From positions 851,727-915,726 of the forward strand of contig VZRN01000229.1 of the NCBI GenBank assembly GCA_013397935.1: a stretch of DNA of 64,000 bases, given 5' to 3'. How positions within the stretch are numbered: the first letter of the stretch is position 1; each line of letters begins with the position of its first letter. Shown piece by piece: positions 48,921-60,599 of the stretch. A program made the position numbers and the translations under genes. Origin of the DNA: Dasyornis broadbenti (lineage: Eukaryota > Chordata > Aves > Passeriformes > Dasyornithidae). Below the pieces are notes generated by a model. That model was given only the letters and a program-made list of their open reading frames with translations, ran no database searches and was not told the DNA's origin.

Positions 48921-49371
48921 AGACCTTGAGGGGCTGGAGCGTGTCCAGGGAAGGGAACGGAGCTGGGAAGGGGCTGGAGCCCCAGGAGTGGCTGAGGGAG
49001 CTGGGAAAGGGCTCAGCCTGGAGAAAAGGAGGCTCAGGGGGGACCTTCTGGATCTGCACAACTCCTGACAGGAGGGGGCAGCCAGGAGGGGTCGGGCTGT
49101 GCTCCCAGGGAACAGGGACAGGAGGAGAGGGAACCCGTGCCAGGGGAGGCTCAGGTTGGACATCAGCAGGAATTTCTCCATGGAAAGGGTGCTCAGGCCT
49201 TGGCAGGGGCTGCCCAGGGAGGTTTGGAGTCACCACTCCTGGAGGTGTCCAAGGCAGGCCTGGAGGTGGCACTCAGTGCTCTGAGCTGGGGACAAGGTGG
49301 GGATCGGGCACAGCTTGGACTGGATGGTCTTGGGGCTCTTTTCCAACCTCAGTGATCCTGGGATTCTGTGA
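48921..49371 (+). mobile_element. CR1 LINE fragment, group D
   Basis: Sense copy from GACCTTGAGGGGCTGGAGCG to CAGTGATCCTGGGATTCTGTG. It lacks about 12 bases at 49134-49138 that other D copies have between GAGAGGGAAC and GTGCCAGGGG. It shares with 24483-24989 the one-base loss giving GAGGTTTGGAG (near 49219-49229), which shifts the ORF2 C-terminal frame. L-D-I-S-R-N-F-S-M-E-R-V and A-G-L-E-V-A-L-S-A-L are in different registers. Confidence 0.93.
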
Positions 49372-49620
49372 AAGTAGTGAAAGGACAGCTCTAAGTGTTT
49401 GTTCTGTGTGTCCCCATTCTGTGCCAGAAGAAATTTCCTGATAGAAAGAGGAATGAAGAGTAGTTCTGGCAAGATAACAAGTGTTGAAAGAGAATCTCTG
49501 TTCATCTTAATACTTCGATTTTCCTGTCCTAGTTGGGTGGAAAAGACAATATTTTTCCACATTTATGTTATCATTTGAAGTAGAACAGGCTTTTTCAAGT
49601 CAAGGAAAGTGTCATAGTGG

Positions 49621-49798
49621 AGACATAGAATGGATTTGGTTGGAAGGGACCTTAAAGATACTCTAGTTCCCACTGGCCTGCCATTGGCAGGGACCCCTTC
49701 CACTACTCCAGGTTGCTCCAAGCCCGGCCTTGGACCCTTCCAGGGATCCAGGGGCAGCCACAGCTTCTCTGGGTAACCTGTGCCAGGGCCTCATCACG
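49621..49798 (-). mobile_element. CR1 chimera, 3' part of group C type
   Basis: Antisense 3' end AGACATAGAATGGATTTGG, then TGGAAGGGACCTTAAAGATA, CCATTGGCAGGGACCCC and GGCAGCCACAGCTTCTCTG, the group C order, up to CTGTGCCAGGGCCTCATCAC. Identity to group C ends there. Confidence 0.85.
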
Positions 49799-50130
49799 CT
49801 AAGCTGCTCCTCATGTGGCTCCTCCTTCCCCAGCTCCAGGTCCCTCCTTTGGACACTCTGGAAAGCTTTGGATCTCTGTGATATTGTGGCACCCCAAACT
49901 GCCCCAGGACTGGAGGTGAGGCTGCCCCAGCCCAGAGCAGAGTGGGACAATCCCCTCCCTCCCCTGGCCCCCAATGCTGGGCCTAGTGTCCCCAGGACTC
50001 TAGGGGAGTCCTCCTGGCTCCAGGGCACTGCTGATGCACATTTATCTGGCCATTGAGCAGGACCCCCAGCTCCCTTTCCATGGGGCTTCTCTCTAGACTC
50101 TTGTTCCCAGGCTGCAATGTCTCCCCAGGC
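49799..50130 (-). mobile_element. CR1 chimera, 5' part of group B type
   Basis: From about GCTAAGCTGCTCCTCATGTG the sequence switches to group B (CCCAGCTCCAGGTCCCTCCT, GATATTGTGGCACCCCAAAC, GACTGGAGGTGAGGCTGCC) and continues 5' beyond the limit of the other B copies, to about 50130. Both parts share orientation, with no spacer between them. It could be one recombinant element or two elements fused by a deletion. Confidence 0.85.
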
Positions 50131-52119
50131 TGTGGATTGGCAGAACTGGAGCATTCCCAGTGTTCCAGAGGAGGAGTGGGTAGTGCAGCCTTCACAGTGT
50201 ATGTAATCCCTCGGTGGCTGCAGAACACAATTCCACGTTTAACACCAGCAGATCTCATGTTTCCTCATCAGAAGTTTTCCTCAGCTTGGTGCATTCCCAG
50301 GATTTAGCTCCCCACGAGTCACCTGCCTGTGCATGGCTCCAGCATAAAGTCAAGCGCTGTGCCTGGGACACCAGTGGTGACTTTCCTCAAAGGAGTGAGG
50401 TGTTCTCCTTTCCCTGGGCTGTTTGCTTCATACAGCAGGGAGGGGAATTGGGACAGTAAATTCCCTGAACTTTGCCTACAGGAAGAGCTGGCTGTTCCTG
50501 AGGGTGACACCAAGAGGTAAAGGACTTGTAAAGTTCTGCCCTCTGCATCCAGCTTTAGTGACAGATCATCTGAGAAGAACAGGTCCGCTCCTGCATCTTT
50601 GATGTTACCTTGCATTGCTTTCTAGTGAAAAAACCCCCGAAACAAACCCAAACCAACAAACCATATCCATCTGCCATGGCATGGCTTCTTACAGAAGCTC
50701 AGCCTGACTTTTAAAGTGCCTTGTTAAATTTTTTCCCCAGCTCTCAGAGGCTGAAAATGAATGTTCAAAGGACACAGCAATGGCTGGGAAAAGTGAGCTT
50801 ATTTAGATAGTGGGAATGTCTTTCCTGTGCTAACAGCAGTGAAAAGCCACAGATAAGGCTGAAAGCCTTGATGTTAATTAGACAGGAATTTCCTTAATTT
50901 GTCAGTCTGTTTTAAAAGTTGTAAATCCAAGAAGCAACAGATGGCTGAGGAAAAATGAGAACAGATTAAGACCTACATCCTCTGTGTAATGCCAGGTATT
51001 ATGGAAAATATTTCTGAACACAGAACTTAAGCACTTTGATTGTTTGAGCTCTCGAGCTCTTTATCTGCTGTCTGTGCTGGAAAGCACTGGAGCACATACA
51101 TCAGCTCTAAATGGATGTGTAATCCCGTAACTATTCCCTGCTCTGCAAAGCTCTTAAGCGTGTCCTTCAGTCCCACAGAGATCAGGGGCTTTGAACACAT
51201 GTTCAAAGTTAAAGCTCATGTTGAAGTGCTTGTTAAATTGCTGTCCTGTGCATCCCTAACAGTGTGCATTTATTTCTGCTTAACCTCTGAGCTCTGTGTT
51301 TGAAACCAGCCAGAAGGAAGGAATGAAATGTTTGTAAATGTGATGTCAAATACTCAGTCTTTACTCTGGGATAAACAGGACCATCCTCTAAAATAAGCTC
51401 TGCTCATTTGCTTGTGCTGCTTTACTAATTCCTCAATTTATATAATTTTCATTATCGCTCCATGAATTATGCCTGTGCAGAAACTTAAAGGCCAATTCAG
51501 AAAGATAAAAAACAACTGTTGGGGTCAGTGAGGAAATCTGTGAAGTTTTGAGAGCAGTTCCTGGGGCTTGCCAAATTTCCCACATTTGAAAAACATGGAG
51601 AAGGAATTTGAAGAATTTCTTATCACTTCTGTAATCAGAGTCCCTAATGCTGGCAGGTTGTTTTTTTTTTAACAAGTTCTCATACGCTACCGAAGGCACT
51701 GAGAAGGAAACACATGGTGTGTTTTTCAGTTGGTGGGAAGGATGGCTTTCTCTGGCACTCAAAAATAAATATGAATATGATGAGAACGTATTACAGATTG
51801 CCATCATTAGTGAGGAACTGATAATGATCTCCACTGCCTGAAATAATAAAAATAAAACATATGAAAAAGGGACACACCTTTTACTTTATTGTATGAACAG
51901 GAGTGCTCTAACATACTTGTATGCCATGGTAAGAAGCTTTTGAATCAAAATTTTGAAAAATTAAAAACCACTATGGGGAAGACAGGCAGATTTGAGTAAA
52001 GAAATATTTGGGGAATTTTTGTACACTCTCCTTGCAGTGAAGTGCTTCACTCAGTGAGCGGCTGCAGCAGGTTTATCCTGCAGGAAACCCAGGGACTGCA
52101 GTGGGGTCCTGGTGTGGTG
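50131..52119. other. Unique sequence, nothing recognised
   Basis: No repeat or exon recognised. A C/A-rich tract lies near 50628-50662. Frames reach 133 codons (51433-51834, minus) without a domain. Confidence 0.55.
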
Positions 52120-52682
52120 AATCACAGAATCATGGAATGGCCTTGGTGCGAACAGACCTTAAAACTTCTCTGGCCCAAACCCCTGCCATGGGCAGGGACA
52201 CCTCCCACTATCCAGGGTGCTCCAAGCCCTGTCCAACCTGGCCTTGGACACTGCCAGGGATCCAGGGGCAGCCACAGCTTCTCTGGGCACCCTGTGCCAG
52301 GGCCTCCACACCCTCACAGGGAACAATTCCTTCCCAATCTCCCATCTATCCCTGCCCTCTGGCAGTGGGAAGCCATTCCACCTTGTCCTGTCCCTCCATC
52401 CCTTGTCCCCAGTCTCTCTCCATCTTTCCTGTCAGCTCCTCCAGGCTATGCAAGGCCACAGTGAGGTCACTCCAAAGCTTCTCCTCTCCAGGCTGAACAA
52501 TCCCAACTCTCCCAGCCTTTCCTCCCAGCAGAGCTGCTCCATCCCTCTGCTCATCCTGGTGCCTCCTCTGGACTCTCTCCAGCAGCTCCAGCTCCTTGCA
52601 GTGCTGGGCCCCAGGGCTGGGGCAGCTCTGCAGGTGGGGTCTCAGCTGAGTGGGGCAGAGGGGCAGAATCACCCCCTCCCAT
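52120..52682 (-). mobile_element. CR1 LINE fragment, group C
   Basis: Antisense copy from ATCACAGAATCATGGAATGG to the GGGGCAGAATCACCCCCTCC segment. The minus-strand frame 52346-52672 reads L-R-P-H-L-Q-S, L-E-L-L-E-R-V-Q-R-R and G-E-E-K-L-W-S-D-L-T-V-A-L in one register. It is very similar to 43337-44039 and 56668-57612. The plus-strand 180-codon frame is antisense. Confidence 0.94.
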
Positions 52683-54407
52683 GCCCTGGGAATGCAGAAG
52701 TGCTGCCATGGATCTCCTTGGTGCTCTGTGCTGCTCTGCTCTCATGGACATCGCCATGAGAAGATCTTGGGCTCCGTCACTATCAGAGATTATTGAAATA
52801 GCTGAGCTTTAGTCTATACTCTATAGTGAAGCCCTTGTGGGAGGTTTTGTATTGCAATAACTGATACTGTAATTACTGTGACATAAAAAATGACAGAAAA
52901 TTATAAAATTTACCTTCTCCAGGTAAATGTGACACATCTAATTGCTGCAGAGTGATTATTACCATTCAAACAATGACTGTAGAACCCAGGACCTTACTGA
53001 GACCATGGTTCCTGACACTGTCCCAGTTCTCACAGCACTGACAGAAGCTCAGCTGCAACTTCACAACTCCTCCTGCTGATCCTGGGTAGAGCAGAGGGGC
53101 TGGGGTTGCCTGCCAGGAACAGATTTATTAATGACTGAGTTCAATCTGCAGGTTCTATCCACAGATGTAATGTACCCCTGTAAATACCATTGCAGAAAGT
53201 GTCTCTAGGTTGTAGTGGGACTTTCACTGAAAGGGGGAGACAGGGAAAACCAGAACCTTTAAGTATAAAAATGCCATCCAAAGAGGATGGTCTTTTTAAG
53301 ACAACCCAGTTTGGTTGTAATGGTCTCAGAAACCTTAATGATGGAAATAATATAAACGTATGGCTGTCTATTAATGCTTGAATGGATGGTTACAGCAAGG
53401 TTTGGTGTGAGAAGCTGTTCTTTATAGGGACCGAGCCTCCAGCCAGGGAATACAGGGAGAACATCCAGACTCCTGTGGGATCAAGCAGTGGCTCAGATTT
53501 TGTCTTTTCCGCCTGCTCCGCCACACCCCAGCCTGAGGTGGGACTGGAAGTGAAACTCCTGGAGTACACGAGGAAGACCATTCTTGTGGGATTGCCATCC
53601 CAGCCAAAACCAGGAAGCTTTGGAAAACTTGCCAAAGAGGAAAAAAAAAAATCAGACTGCTAGGGAGAGTTTGCCAGCCAGGTTTCCAGGCCAAGGGGTT
53701 TGGAGCAGCATCTGAATGCTTCAGAGGTTATCCAAACCAGGCCAGGAGACTCTCACTCCCTGTTCACGTAGGAGTTCAGCTCTGTGAGCTGGGCTGTCAT
53801 TGAGGATGTTCCTGGATTTGGATGCTCATCAGCAGCCCCAGCCTTCCAACAGCAGTGACTTATTTCCCATGACCAGAGGAGCTGCTGTCCTCCTGTCCAG
53901 CTGACCACAAACTGCAAGTTAAAAAGGCTTCTCCCTGAAAACAGAGGAAGAGAAAACAACCCACCAAGGCATTCTTGATGTTTTTCTAGAAGTGTCTCTA
54001 GCTCTCATCCTTTCCAAAGGCCATTTAAAAGCAGGCAGCTCCTGTCCTTTTTTCTTCAGCCTTAACTCCATCCACCACTGACTGGTGCAAAAGTAATTCA
54101 ATCCCACTGGTCCCATTGCCTCCTTGGCCTGTCTCTGCTGTCCAGGATACCCATCTCTTTGTGATTCCTCCCTTCCCATGTGGGAAGATGCCTTTCTGGT
54201 GTTCACAGCTCATCTGTGAGACTTGAGGCTGTGTTTGACAGCATGTCGTGGGCTCTGTGAGTGCTGTGTGGGGTCTGGTGGGACCCTTCCCTGTGCCCCC
54301 ACAGTGCTTCCCCACTGAGTTCACTTGCAAATTCTGGGTGTTCTCATGTCACTGCATCCAAATGTTACAAGCCACTGATATTTGTGATGTCTTTGTGATG
54401 TATTTTT
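52683..54407. other. Unique sequence, nothing recognised
   Basis: No repeat or exon recognised. Frames reach 101 codons. Confidence 0.6.
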
Positions 54408-54584
54408 CATAGAATCCCAGAATCCCAGAATCGTTTGGGTTGGAAGGGACCTTAAAGCCTATCCTATCCCACCCCCCGCCATGGGCAGGGACACGTCCCA
54501 CTATCCCAGGCTGCTCCAAGCCCCATCCAACCTGGCCTTGGACACTTCCAGGGATCAAGGGGCAACCACAGCTTCTCTGGGCAA
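54408..54584 (-). mobile_element. CR1 LINE 3' fragment, group C
   Basis: The antisense 3' end shows three tandem AGAATCCC-type octamers at about 54411-54432, then GTTTGGGTTGGAAGGGACC. It is truncated after CCACAGCTTCTCTGGGCA. A (TTGAA)3 repeat follows 44 bases later. Confidence 0.93.
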
Positions 54585-56667
54585 GATCCTCATTGAGAAG
54601 GAAATTACTGAAGAACTGAACTGAGAGTTGAATTGAATTGAATTTAGAAGAACATGACTGAAAGCTGTGCTGAAGTATGCATTGATAGTTTGAATTTTGA
54701 CTGAAGTATTCCTTTGAGACGCTTTTCACCAAATTGAGTGTGTCAGTTTTACAGACGCAGGGTGGTCACTAGGACAAGAATGTTCATGGTTTCTTTCTGT
54801 CAAATTAGTTTATGACTGCAGATTTTCTTAAGAAGCAGTGATGGTGGCAGTTATGTAAACAAAACCCTGTGCCCTGGGCTCGGACTGTGAATCAAGGCTG
54901 GGAGGGTCTGGGTGTTGTCCTCAAAACAGATCCCATGTTCCCAGGCTAAAGAACAGGAATGTTATCAATTCCCAAACTGGTGTTTCTGTATCCCCTCGCA
55001 CCTGGCAAACAGAGGCGTGAAATAACTCGGACATGAGGCTGAGCTGGGGGGAAGAGTGGGAAGAAGGGCTGTGAAACCAGAGCAGCAAATAATTATTGGG
55101 AACCCGCTTTTCCTGATGAGCAAAGGAAACAATGAATCTGATCGAGGACCTCTTCAGAGACACTTTTCTTCCACTTGCACTGCAAGCACATGATCTGACA
55201 TGTTTAACCATATCAATGCTTAAAATGTATCAGAGAGAAAGGTGGTAAAAAATCATTTTATTTCTAGAAAAACTAATTTATAATATATTTTGCATGTTGA
55301 AGAGGTAAATGTAAATGATAGCACCTCAGTCAGGACATTCTGATTGCTCAGCCAAAGGTATAATTCAATCCCAACAAAACCCAATGGAATTTTGGGTTAG
55401 ATGTGACAAGAAACATCCATCAGGACAACTTCCCTGGAGTGTTCATGGCAGAAGGGATCCTGCTGGAGAGGAACCATTTTCAAGATAAATTTATCCTGGC
55501 AAATTGAAGCAGTAAACCTGGCAATGTATCAGCTACTTGCTAGGATCAAATGAGAGGAATAATTTTTAATTATGCGATTAATCTGGAGCTTTCTCAAGTG
55601 AGAAACCTGGAGTTCATCCCATGCTACAGAACATGACTATTTCCTTGTCCGTTCTACTCATCTCTTATTTAATGAAAAATCATTCTTAAAATCTTGAAAA
55701 ATACTCAGTTTCAATATAAATAAAATATTGACTATGTTGTAAATATTTTAAAAAGATTTTTCTAGGAAGTACAAGGACAATTAATGTCTTTTACAACTGT
55801 GCCTGCTTTAGCTTGACTGCAAAAGGTTATCTTTGATGCTTCCAAAAATCCAGACAGTCTCTATCAATGGTAGAGGTAAATTTGGAAAAGGTAAAGTTCA
55901 GTAGCTTCACAGCCAGGTGAATTTGATGAAGTAGGAATTGTCCCAGCTTTTCTTCTCTCTGGGATGCTGTGTCCTCTGCTGAGACTTTCGGATTTTCTAC
56001 CTATGAAGATTTCCCAAGTAAGGAACTTTCTCAACTTTTTGCCAATTTATAGTGACTCTACCAGGAATAATAAAAGTGTTCAGCTCTTATGCTGAACGAC
56101 TTTTGACTTCAGTCTAGAAACGATCTATTAGGGAGCATTTTATACCTTTTGCTGACCCACTGAGGGATAAAAAAGCCCTCTACAAGAAGTCTCCTTACAA
56201 AAGGACCATTCACTCTCTTTTGTTTGCATTTCTGTTTTCAGCTTGAACATGATAGGAAAAAGAACATTTGTTTGCAGCAGCTTTTGAGGAGAATGAGCTG
56301 CACATGTGAAACTTTTCCAAAAGAAATAATAGCACAAGAATAATGGTTTAACTTATTTACTATTTGTTTTGATTTTTTCAGTGAAAAGGAAAATAGAATG
56401 CACCTGCATTCCTTAATGAATCTGGTGGGAGAGAGACAAAGGCACTGGAAAAAAGGGAAATGGAGGAGATACTTGTGAGTATGTGCTGTAATTCTGGGGA
56501 TCTGTTATGGGAAGGGAAGAAGAGTGTTTCTAACAGTTACTGTGCACTCAGTTCAGTGTCGGATGGTGCTTACACCATGGAGGAGCACAGTAATGCTCCT
56601 GAAGTCCAGAGAATCCCAGCAAGCAAAAATCTGGACTGAGGTCAAATTCAGGCCAGTAGAGTACAAT
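54585..56667. other. Unique sequence with a pentamer repeat
   Basis: TTGAATTGAATTGAATTT at 54628-54645 is a short pentanucleotide repeat. No exon or interspersed repeat recognised. The segment 54930-55210 looks less A+T-drifted than its neighbours, with some retained CpG. Confidence 0.55.
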
Positions 56668-57612
56668 GAATCAGAGATTCATGGAATGGCCTGTGTTGGA
56701 AGGCATCCTAAAGATACCCCAGGCCCACATCCTGCCATGGGCAGGGACACCTCCCACTATCCAGGGTGCTCCAAGCCCCATCCAACCTGGCCTTGGACAC
56801 TTCCAGGGATCCAGGGGCAGCCACAGCTTCTCTGGGCACCCTGTGCCAGGGCCTCCCCACCCTCCTAGGGAACAATTCCTTCCCAATCTCCCATCTATCC
56901 CTGCCCTCTGGCAGTTAAAGCCATTCCCTGTGTCCTGTCCCTCCATGCCTTGTCCCCAGTCTCTCTCCATGTTTCCATGTCAGCTCCTCCAGGCCCTGCA
57001 AAGACACAATGAGGTCACCCCAAAGCTTCTCCTCTCCAGGCTGAACAATCCCAGCTCTCCCAGCCTTTCCTCCCAGCAGAGCTGCTCCATCCCTCTGCTC
57101 ATCCTGGTGCCTCCTCTGGACTCTCTCCAGTAGCTCCAGCTCCTTCCTGTGCTGGGCCCCAGGGCTGGGGCAGCTCTGCAGGTGGGGTCTCACCTGAAGG
57201 GGTAGAGGGTCAGAATCCCCCCTCCCCTGCTGCCCACGCTGGGGGCTCAGCCCAGGGCACAGGGGGATCTGGGTCGGGGCAGGTCCAGCTCTCATCCACA
57301 GCACCCCCAAGCTTCTCCCAGAGCTGCTCCAATTGCTCATCCCCAGCCTGGACTGACCCTCGGGGTTATTCTGATCCAGGTGCAGCAGCAGCACCTGGTC
57401 TTATTAAACCTCATAGGACTCCCTTGGGCCACTCCTGGATCTTGTCCAGGTCCCTCTGGATGTCATGCCATCCTTCAGGGGTGTCACTGCAGCCAGAGCT
57501 TGGTGTCACCTGCAGATTTGCAGTGGTTGCACTTGATCCCTTTGTCTGTGCAATTAATGAAGATATTCAGTAACACTAGTCCCAGCACAGACCACACTGC
57601 TCTGTGATGTCC
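56668..57612 (-). mobile_element. CR1 LINE fragment, group C, longest copy
   Basis: Antisense copy of about 945 bases from GAATCAGAGATTCATGGAAT. It is the only copy reaching back into the reverse-transcriptase domain. Near 57501-57519 the minus-strand frame reads S-A-G-D-T-K-L where family members carry F-A-D-D-T-K-L, so the catalytic aspartate pair of RT motif C is damaged. Further along it reads D-T-P-E-G-W-H-D-I-Q-R-D-L-D. L-E-L-L-E-R-V-Q-R-R is readable within 56915-57394. Several frameshifts are present. Confidence 0.94.
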
Positions 57613-60004
57613 GTCAGGGCTCTGAGCTCTGGAGTTGTCCTGTTCAACACCTCTGCCATGTCACACCAGTGATGGCTTAACCAGGGTTCTGGTGCTGCTG
57701 CCACCCAGTGCATGTGCTGTGTATCCACATCCTGCTCTCAGCTCCCCCTGAGTTAAATGCATGACTGGAATTTTCTAACGGGTACAGTTCCTGCATCCTT
57801 ATAAAAACTGTAGGAAGAGCTGTTGGTCCCTGGGCCTGGTGACCTTGAGCAGCCTCTGTTTACCAACAGGCGGGGCCAGAACTCTGCTCCTTATGGAGCA
57901 GCTCTGCTGATTCGCCTACAAGTGGGAGTGAAAACACATCTTCTTCAGCTCTTAGTGGGATGTAAATGATCATCCAGCCTAAGTGGAGGTATGGGAGCAG
58001 CAGATGTGATCCCAGGCAGTTACAGTGCATTGCAAAAAGCTATGAGCTCAAATCCAGTAGGAAATTTTAAAGTCTTGTTGTAATGTCAAAGCAGAGGGAA
58101 TGTACTTATTTAATAAATGTAAATATACCTATTGACTCCTCCTTTTACAATCTGAATGGGATCATTCTTTGCTAGTCCCAGCACAGGCTGGTTACATTTG
58201 GGTTTTTGCATGTTTTGGGTCTACTGCCAGTCATTATAAAGACACACTGAGTGTTGGTTCATTGCCTTCATCTCCTGCTGCACACTTGAGTAAAACAGTT
58301 GTAGTGCTGTCAGCTGGAGTTACAGAAAACCTATTGAAATGTAGTAGGATAATCACATAGTCTACTTTTATCCATGTTTACTAATATATAGACTTTTTTT
58401 TCCCTACTTGAACAACAGTCTAGGAGAACAATGCTGTTATTGGAAAGAATATATGGAGTATTTGGATACAGACCACAGCAGAGCACTCTTGCCTGCTAAG
58501 ATGATCACATGGGCTGTTACTGAGGAGGCATTGGGTACTTGGGAAGGAATAATCCCAATCAGTCATAGGGGTATATTGGGCTACTGTCATAACAAAATTA
58601 AAACACAGAAAACATGCACATGTGAGAGGGGGCTCAATTTTGAGGACAGATCTGATTTTTCCCTTTTAAACTCACCAAATGGGTTACTAAGGCTGAATCA
58701 TGGTGAGTTAATCTGAAAACTCTGCCTGCAATTAGGACAGTGAAGCTGAGCTTTGTGGGCTCCCAGGAGAATTTAGACTGCATACATTGGAGAGGTGACA
58801 CCCTTAGAACCTAAGACACAGCCAATATTTAAGGCCCCTAAGGATGTACTTGGTTTCCCCTTTATTAAGAGAAGCTGTATTTTGGCACCATTGAAAGCCA
58901 CTGAGATATTCTTGTGGGTTTTTAGGAACTGGCTTTGGAGTTCCAAGAAGTTCAGTAGAGGTTTGATTGACTTCAGCATGAGAAATGGAGCAGCCTTCAG
59001 ACTTGACTTGCAAGTTCTCTGTGTGTTTGTGACTCAGAGATGGAATGACAGCATTTATGGTTTTATTTCCATTTAATGTTCTACTGTGGTTCACGCATGT
59101 TCCATGGGCCTTGGGTTTGGAGCGGCGGAGCACATATGGCTTCTTCAGAAGAAGACTCTGCTGTCCAGATAAAAATGTGCATTTCAGGAGTAAAACACAT
59201 CTGTGCTGCAGCACGGCGAGTTCAAAGCCGGGGGAGGTTTATGGGGAGCAGCTGCAGGTTGTCTTTGGTAATTAGGAGCAGAACCTACTCGAGCACTTGA
59301 CACAACAGGTTTACACAGAGTGATTAGGTAAAGAAACTTCATGTCTGCTTTTAATAACAAGAGCAAGTAGCAGAGGTGGCAAAGTATTTTTAATGACATC
59401 ATTTGCCCAGCTGTTTTACACATCTGTAATGTGCAATGTCGCTCTCATTTTGTAACACTTCATCCTTGCTCTTCCACACCTTTGGGATGAGGGATAAGGT
59501 TACCTGTCTGGAAGGGAGCAGCCTGGGAAACATTTGTATCTGTGAGTAGTTATCAGCACTGCTCATGTTAAAACCTTGGCTACAGAGCACTGCATTAGGT
59601 GTATTTTTTGTAACGTGCTAATTACTTCACTGTGAATTTGGCACTGAGGCACAGAGCCCCATGCTTTGGGCCAAGCTTACAGCTAGGAATGAAACATTTG
59701 CAGCAGCTGCAAAAATGTTTTTACTTATTTAGAGCATGATAATGTTTTATAGCCATGAATAATGACAAGCCAATAAATCATTTATTAATTTGGAACGCTG
59801 GATGCTGCCCCTCATGTTATCTGAGGCAGCGATGGCACAGGGAGGATGAGTTTGGTGGCTGCTCTGTATTTATAGGGAGGGACAAGAATTGACTACATGT
59901 AGAGAGTCTGTATCAACTCTGGTTAAATCCAGTGGGATTCCCTTTTGAGGTCCTTACAAGAGCTTGCAGTGACAGGACAAAGGAGGATGGCTTCAACTGA
60001 AAGA
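57613..60004. other. Unique stretch with CpG-retaining block
   Basis: A CpG-retaining segment lies at about 59080-59300. A weak TTAATAAATG match near 58110 is too short to classify. A 136-codon minus frame (58804-59214) is unrecognised. Confidence 0.55.
59634..59692 (-). mobile_element. Possible MIR-like SINE remnant
   Basis: GCACTGAGGCACAGAGCCCC, then GGGCCAAGCTTACAGCTAGG, resemble the antisense MIR core (ACTGAGGCACAGAG, GCCCAAGGTCACACAGCTAG) in the right order with one short gap. Followed at 59697-59713 by the small palindrome TTTGCAGCAGCTGCAAA. Confidence 0.4.
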
Positions 60005-60257
60005 GAGTGGGTTTAGATCACAGATTAGAAAAAAAAAAATCCTTCCCTGTGGGGTGGTGAGGCCCTGGGCAGAGGGTGCCTAGAGAAGTTCTGGCTGCTG
60101 CGTCCTTGGAAGTGTTCAAGGCCAGTTTGGATGGTGCTTTTAGCAGCCTGGGATAGTGGGAGGTGTCCCTGCCCATGGCGGGGGTCTAGAACGAGATGAG
60201 CTCTAAAGTCCCTTCCATCCCAAGCCACTCTCTGATTAATTCTATGATTCTATGAAT
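60005..60257 (+). mobile_element. CR1 LINE 3' fragment, group C
   Basis: Sense copy starting GAGTGGGTTTAGATCACAG with a local A10 expansion and ending AATTCTATGATTCTATGAAT, two terminal octamers. It contains GTTCAAGGCCAGTTTGGATG and GGATAGTGGGAGGTGTCCC. More diverged than the other C copies. Confidence 0.92.
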
Positions 60258-60599
60258 AATTAAGTTTCCAATTATGTATTTCTCTTTTATAAACCTGATG
60301 TATTTGCTTACTCAGTGGAAAACTCTGGGAAATTTTCTTTCAAAATAATTTTGGGAATAGTCATCTCTGGGGATCAATGTCTCTTGTGCTCCTCAGCCCA
60401 GGAAGGGTTTCAGAAAGACTCTGTCATTTGGGTCCACTCACAAATTGCTATAAAGTCTTTGAAAATGTTTGTGTTCATATCAAGTGATTCTTATGACAAA
60501 CAGACCTTCTTAGAGTATCAGTGTTTGATGGAACGTGGATGTTTGGACAGAGAAGTTGCTGGGACAATGGGCTGTTCCTGACCAGCTGCATCTCCTGAG
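60258..60599. other. Unique spacer
   Basis: Nothing recognised between a C and an A copy in the same orientation. Confidence 0.6.

Noticed and set aside
58101..58140. L2-like LINE tail (TTAATAAATG context)
   Set aside because: Match is only about ten bases in A+T-rich DNA and cannot be told from chance.
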